From: Akebia trifoliata
Lineage: Eukaryota; Streptophyta; Magnoliopsida; Ranunculales; Lardizabalaceae
NCBI GenBank assembly: GCA_017979445.1
Contig: CM030715.1
Coordinates: 7,370,187-7,434,186, forward strand
Length of the DNA: 64,000 nt
Direction: 5' to 3'
Part shown: positions 58,813-64,000 of the stretch, piece after piece
Layout: every line of letters starts with the position of its first letter
How positions within the stretch are numbered: position 1 is the stretch's first letter
The notes under the pieces: model-generated
Database searches by the model: none
Seen by the model: the letters and a program-made list of their open reading frames with translations, nothing else
What the model was told of the DNA's origin: nothing
Position numbers and translations under genes: made by a program

Positions 58813-60468
58813 TGTAGACACCCAAATTTGATTAGGCCCTCGACGCAAAATGCCTAAAAAAATTGTAAAAATTGCATCTCAAAGCCCATACCTCCAAAAG
58901 TCCTATCTTTCAATAAATACCCCAAGCACACTTACACGGTTCATGAGTGGATCTTTCTACACTCCCCAACCCAACCTAAACCCATCACCTAAGCCCATTC
59001 AAATTAACCCTATTCATCAATACACCTAAGCCCAACCTGCAACATAAAAACTCAACCATTATTTAATCTAATCCACTACCAAATCCCAAAGCCCAACTCA
59101 TTACCCAAACCCAATTCAACCCAACCCAACCCAACATCATACCAATCATTATGATCATCAAGGGGGACACATGTCACCACCTCAATTCACCTCCCTCATC
59201 CCTAACCTATCCCATCACCTTTTTTCTAAACATCATCTACCCACACCCCTAACCCATACCTCCCCCTAATCTACCCACATCAACCCATCAGCTTTTCTTT
59301 AAAAAAATATAATCTACCCACACTCCTAACCCATACCTCTCCCTAATCTACCATCATCATTTCCTACAAAATCCGTATCTACAATCTAAACCTACACCCC
59401 TCTTCTCAAATCAAACACGTATCCTCTCCTATCAACTCATCTCAACCCTTCATTTTCACCCATCTTAACACATGGCATTACCTCTCACATCCTCCCAAAA
59501 TATCAACCACCCTTTTATACCCCACATTCTCTCAAATCCAAAACTACTCCCCAAACACTTAACCCATCCATCACTCTCTTATATCCCATCCTCATCATTT
59601 ATTATCTTTCACCTAACACTCAATCCAATGGGTTGAAAGATCCAACCCATTTGGGTTGTAAAACAACTCATTTACCCTTTTTTACATAAATACCCTTTAA
59701 TCCCCTCTAATTTACCCCACCTTTCTTTTAAACCCTACACCATTCTACCATTTCTATTTATTTCACCCAATCTTACCTCTAAAATAACTCCTCAACTCCT
59801 ATTTTCCACTCACAACCCCTAATGAAAAAATCAAAATCCAACCCCCAAAAAAGATAAAAAAAAAAAAAAGAAATCACCTCTACTCTCAACTGACCTCCAT
59901 TACCTTCAACTTCAACTCTTAACTTCTTCTCAAGCAAATCCAAGAAGGTCAAAGGGATTCATCAAGAAAAGTCAAAGAAAGTCAACAAATGAGTAAGGTG
60001 GGTTTGGACAAAAGAACACCCCCTCCAACTCCCCTTCTCTACTCATTCCTTTCTCTATACTTTTGCACACACCACAATGATTTGAGTTATTTAAGGGCCC
60101 TTTTTGTAATAAGAGTGCCCTCTATGGATTGATTCAACATCAAATCCCCTCATACTTGAGGGCACATATTGGACTTTTTCGATTCTTTTTTTATATTATT
60201 TTCAAAAGATGACCGAATTCGAGGTTACCACCAATGGTGGATGGAGTAGGGTGCCTAACCCCTTCCTTACTCCATAAATTACCTAGATCAAAATTTGGGC
60301 CATGTACTTTATCCGTAGAAGAGTCATCAAATGTCAAAATGACATACTTTTTGAAAAATATGACATCGGGTAACCATTCACACCCATTTTCAAATATGAA
60401 TGGTGAAGACTCCAAAACACCCCAAAGTGGAAGGATATTTTAAAAATGATGAAAATTATGTGTCCACA
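58813..60468 (+). mobile_element. Solo LTR with TGTAGACACC start, nested in the gypsy leader
   Basis: 1,656 bp, starts tgtagacacccaaatttg and ends tgtgtccaca, flanked by ataaa at 58,808-58,812 and 60,469-60,473. C/A-rich first half, then a gagtagggtgcctaacccc motif frequent in plant gypsy LTRs of this type. No internal region remains, so it is a product of LTR-LTR recombination. Confidence 0.88.
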
Positions 60469-60499
60469 ATAAAGATTGTTTAAATTATAGATTTTATTA

Positions 60500-61730
60500 G
60501 ATGGTTGGTAGAGGAAGGCCAAGCAAGAGGCCCCAACCCACAAATGCAAGGACATTTGAGGTTAAACAACCAATAGAGATAGAATTGATGATGCAAGCTA
60601 CAACTGTTATGTCCTAGAACTAGGAAAGAAAACAAGAAAGGTAGATGAAAATGATAGAAGATCAGGCGGCCTTGATGAGATAGTTAACTAGGATCATAGG
60701 GGGCAGAATTAGTCAGGTATACATATACCTAAGGTTGCTCCGGAACACACCCCCGACTCCACACCTGATCAGGGTATACTCCCACCAGCACAGATATCGA
60801 GATATGTGCAGTTAATGTAACCATCATATCAAGGTCTTGCAGGTACTCTTTTAAGAGAGTATAGGAGTATGAGGCCACCCAACTTTGATGGAATTACGGA
60901 TCCCACCATGGCAAAGGAATAATTGGAAGAGTCCGACAAATACTTATGCACAATGAAATGTTTAGACACCTAAAATGTCTTGTGTGCATTTTTCATGTTT
61001 TAGAAAGGTGCAACACATTGGTGGATAAGAGTGAAGGACAATCAATCGAAAATCCAGAACAATTGGATGATCTTTTAGAGATGTTCTTAGAGAAGTATGT
61101 TCCCGCTAGCTCCAAGGATAGAAAAAGGATGGAATTTGATAGGTTGGCGCATGGCAACATGTCCGTGGACCAGTATGAGTCTCGTTTTACTGAATTGGCT
61201 CGTTATGCTCCGGAGTTGATTTCCACCAACCAGATGAAAGTCAAGAAGTTCGTTAAAGGGTTGAAAATCACCTTCAAGAGTAGGATGGCAGCATTTGAGA
61301 CTACTAGCTACTCTAAAGTAGTCACGAGATCCCAAATGATAGAAATGACAGATAAGGTCATCCACGAACAGAGTACTATGATGAAGATGGTACCCTCACC
61401 GGCTAAGAGATAGATGATTTACAAACCCAGTAGTTCAAGACAGTAGCGAACCAGCCAACCATAGGGTCAGGACAGTTTCCGACCCCCAGTATCTATAAGC
61501 CACTACCCGTAAAGGACAACTATTCCAATATAAGGCAGGAGACAAGTTACTCGCGAGCAAAATCAAATGATTAGAGGCTAGGGACAGACTTTGAGGCCTC
61601 ATGTTTAGATTGTTAGACCCCCACTACCACCATAGATGACACCTATGGGTCAGACCAATAGGGAATCGATTAGATGTTATGAATGCAGAGAGTTAAGACA
61701 TCTAAGAAGACAATGCCCAAGATCTCCCAA
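60500..61730 (+). pseudogene. Ty3/gypsy gag, broken
   Basis: Starts MVGRGRPSKRPQPTNART. Pieces follow: RPPNFDGITDPTMAKE and CLDTQNVLCAFFMF, then a 155-codon frame with FLEKYVPASSKDRKRMEFDR, MSVDQYESRFTELARYAPEL and KKFVKGLKITFKSRMA, the classic retrotransposon gag core. A knuckle-like CYECRELRHLRRQCP near 61,676 retains C-x2-C-x4-H-x4-C. Confidence 0.85.
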
Positions 61731-61809
61731 TAGACCCGTGATTCGATGACCCAGGCTATGCTATGGCGCAAGCTGACGCTACAGCTTCAAAGGATGTCGT
61801 GTGAGGTAT

Positions 61810-62270
61810 AATCATGTTATACAATTGTTTAGCACATGTACTGATTGATTCGAGTTTCACACATTCATTTGTACCGTCTAGCATAGTAAAGAAGTTAGAA
61901 CTTTCTACAACAGACACCAATAGAACATTTTCGTTGATGACTCCCCTGGGAAACAAAACAATACCACATCAGGTGTGTAACGCGTGCATTATCAAGATAT
62001 GAGATAGTTCGTTTGAATTGGACTTGATAGTCTTAAAATTTCGAGATTTCAACATCATCCTAACTATAGATTATTATGCCAAGATAGTTAGGTTTGGTAT
62101 GCCGGGACAGCTAGAGTTGAAGTTTAAGTTTAAGTTTAAGAGAATTCAGAATCGTGTAATCCAAGTAATAGAACTATCTAGGAATGGGGTTGATTTGGAT
62201 AGATTGTATGGTATGAATGCTATCGTTAGTGAAACAAAAGAAGAATCACTGAAGGTAAAGACAATCTGAA
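61810..62270 (+). pseudogene. Ty3/gypsy protease, degenerate
   Basis: NCLAHVLIDSSFTHSFVPSS occupies the protease active-site position. The usual DSGATHSF has become DSSFTHSF, losing the catalytic-loop glycine. The following DLIVLKFRDFNIIL and VRFGMPGQLELKF match the family's end. Confidence 0.75.
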
Positions 62271-62279
62271 TAGTATGCA

Positions 62280-63420
62280 ATTATTCCGATGTCTTTCTTG
62301 AAGAGTTACCTAGGTTACCCCCAACTAGGAAGAATGACTTTTTGATTAAACTGATCCCAGGATTTAGACCCATATCGATTCCACCTTATCGAATGTCCCC
62401 AACGGAAATGAAGAAACTAAAAAGTCAATTGAAAGAGTTGATAAGTTTGGGTTTCATTCGTTCGAGTAGCTCGCCTTGGGGTGCTTTAATTTTATTGTTG
62501 AAGAAGAATAATGGGTGAATGATGTTATGCATTGACTATCGAAAATTGAATTAAGTAACTATAAAGAACAAGTATCCGTTCCCCCAAGGTTGATGATCTT
62601 TTTGATTAACTAAGAGGTTCAATGTACTTCTCAAAAAATTGATCTAAGAATGGGATACCACCAGTTGAGGATCAAAGATGAGGATATTTCGAAGATAGTA
62701 TTCCGAATACGATTAGAGCACTTTGAGTACCTAGTAATGTTGTTTGGTTTGACTAATGCACCTGTAATGTTTATAGACCTTATGCAACGAGTCTTTTGAA
62801 ATTTCTTGAATGTCTTTATTGATGATATCTTGATCTATTCGAAAATAGAGTTTGAGTATGAGGATCATTTGAATATCATACTTCACAGGTTGCACAAGGA
62901 GAAGCTTTATGCGAAATTCTTTGAGTATGAATTTTGGTTAGATGAAGTAAAGTTCTTGGGTCATGTGGTTTCCAAGAATAAAATATTTGTGGACCCGTTC
63001 AAAGATTGAAGCATACATGAACTAGCAGAGACCGATTACAATTACTGAGATCAGGAGTTTTCTTGAACTTGCGGGATATTATCGTAGGTTTATAGAAGGA
63101 TTCTCCAAGATATCTTCGTCATTAATGAAGTTAACTCAGAAAGGGATCAAGTTTGAATAGACCGATAACTGTGAAACATCATTCCAAGAGTTGAAGACTC
63201 GATTGACCACGAACTCATTTTGATAGTCCCTAAATCAGGAGAGAAATATATTATTTATGCCGACGCTTCTCATACGGAACTTGGGTGTGTATTAATACAG
63301 GATGGTCGGGTAATTGCTTACGCGTCGAGACAGTTGAAGATCCATGAGAAGAACTGTCATACCCATGATTTAGAATTGGTGGCTATAGTGTACGCACTCA
63401 AGGTTTGGAGATACTAATTA
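62280..63420 (+). pseudogene. Ty3/gypsy reverse transcriptase and RNase H, broken
   Basis: [67 protein letters not shown], the active-site box FIDDILIYSK (62,817-62,846), FLGHVVSKNKIFVDP, LAGYYRRFIEGF-like text and RNase [34 protein letters not shown]. Several stops and at least three frameshifts. Confidence 0.85.
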
Positions 63421-63659
63421 TTTTGGGAGACTTTCGAAGTATATTCAGATCACAAGAGCCTCAAGTATTTATTTTCGAAGAAGGATTTAAACATGAGGTA
63501 AAGTTGATGGATGGAATACCTAAAATACTATAACTTTACATTCCATTACCATCCTGATAAGGCCAATATAATAGCAGACGTTTAAGTAGCTTACATGAGA
63601 TTACAATCCTAGATTGTTGTGAGGGTTATTGAAGCCTAGAAGATGGATATAGAATTGGA

Positions 63660-64000
63660 AGGGTATTAAGAGAAAGTCGAGGACCTTGGTGATCAGAATT
63701 GGAGAATTCATGATGATGGTAGCCTACGGTTCAAAAGTAGACTTTGGGTTCCTTGCGACGTTTTATTGAGAAAAGACATAATGAATGAAGCCCATAAGTC
63801 ACATTTTTCTATTCATCTTAAGAGTACCAATATGTATCAGGACATGAGAAAATTTTGGTGGCCAGGGATGAAAAAATATATTACCTAGTATGTGAGTCGT
63901 TGTATGACATGTCAGCAAATAAAGGCTGAGCATAGGAGACCTATAGGACTGTTGCAACCACTTCGTATTCCAGAATAAAAATGGGAGCACATGACTATGG
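63660..64000 (+). pseudogene. Ty3/gypsy integrase N-terminus, truncated by window end
   Basis: LWVPCDVLLRKDIMNEAHKS, MYQDMRKFWWPGMKKYIT, then CMTCQQIKAEHRRPIGLLQP: the HHCC zinc finger is visible. The catalytic core lies beyond the window. Confidence 0.8.

Larger units (their letters stand above)
55667..64000 (+). mobile_element. Degenerate Del/Tekay-like Ty3/gypsy element, cut by the window end
   Basis: 5' LTR 55,667-58,555, tRNA-Met primer site at 58,559, then gag, protease, RT, RNase H and the start of integrase, all in order on the + strand with stops and shifts. A foreign solo LTR sits between primer site and gag. The long LTR beginning tgtaatgacctgaaaatc and the gag sequence suit the Del/Tekay chromovirus clade. 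The 3' LTR lies beyond the window. Confidence 0.82.

Overview
The window is nuclear DNA of a flowering plant, AT-rich and crowded with transposable elements. The evidence is GT-AG introns, L1-type LINEs, Ty1/copia and Ty3/gypsy elements primed by plant tRNAs, many MITEs, and one complete plant gene. I cannot name the species.

The only intact host gene lies on the + strand. It is a ten-exon gene for a CIP111-type double AAA+ ATPase (AFG2/Drg1/SPATA5 family), spanning 13,742-48,524. Its spliced reading frame is 1,021 codons with consistent phases at all nine junctions, close to the length known for Arabidopsis CIP111. The coding sequence is only 3.07 kb. The other ~31.7 kb is intron, inflated by retrotransposons and MITEs. 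A telo-box in the 5' leader fits a housekeeping ribosome-assembly role.

Layout. 1-4,800: intergenic, with an orphan NPH3/BTB-like exon, two copies of a hairpin-module MITE and a hAT-like MITE. 4,803-6,090: a broken plant-mobile-domain (PMD) gene. 6,180-12,789: an old Athila-like LTR element with a tRNA-Asp primer site and no recognisable pol. 13.3-13.7 kb: CIP111 promoter and leader. Intron 1: an intact, young, chromodomain-bearing Ty3/gypsy element (Reina-like) in antisense with a clean TSD. Intron 2: a broken copia element carrying a nested solo LTR, next to a short non-autonomous LTR element. Intron 3: MITEs, a tRNA-Leu(CAG) pseudogene and a LINE tail. Intron 4: a copia-bounded element whose interior is LINE sequence, joined in frame to the copia RNase H region, followed by a 332-bp tandem duplication. 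Introns 5-8: an Au-like SINE, hAT-like MITEs with 8-bp TSDs, and a row of MITEs in a TA microsatellite. 48.5-55.6 kb: intergenic, with MITEs, a LINE remnant and degenerate duplications. 55,667-64,000: a degenerate Del/Tekay-like gypsy element with a 2.9-kb LTR, carrying a nested solo LTR and running off the window end.

The most unusual items are the copia/LINE chimera in intron 4 and a MITE family that shares a duplicated near-perfect hairpin module but has different termini from copy to copy.
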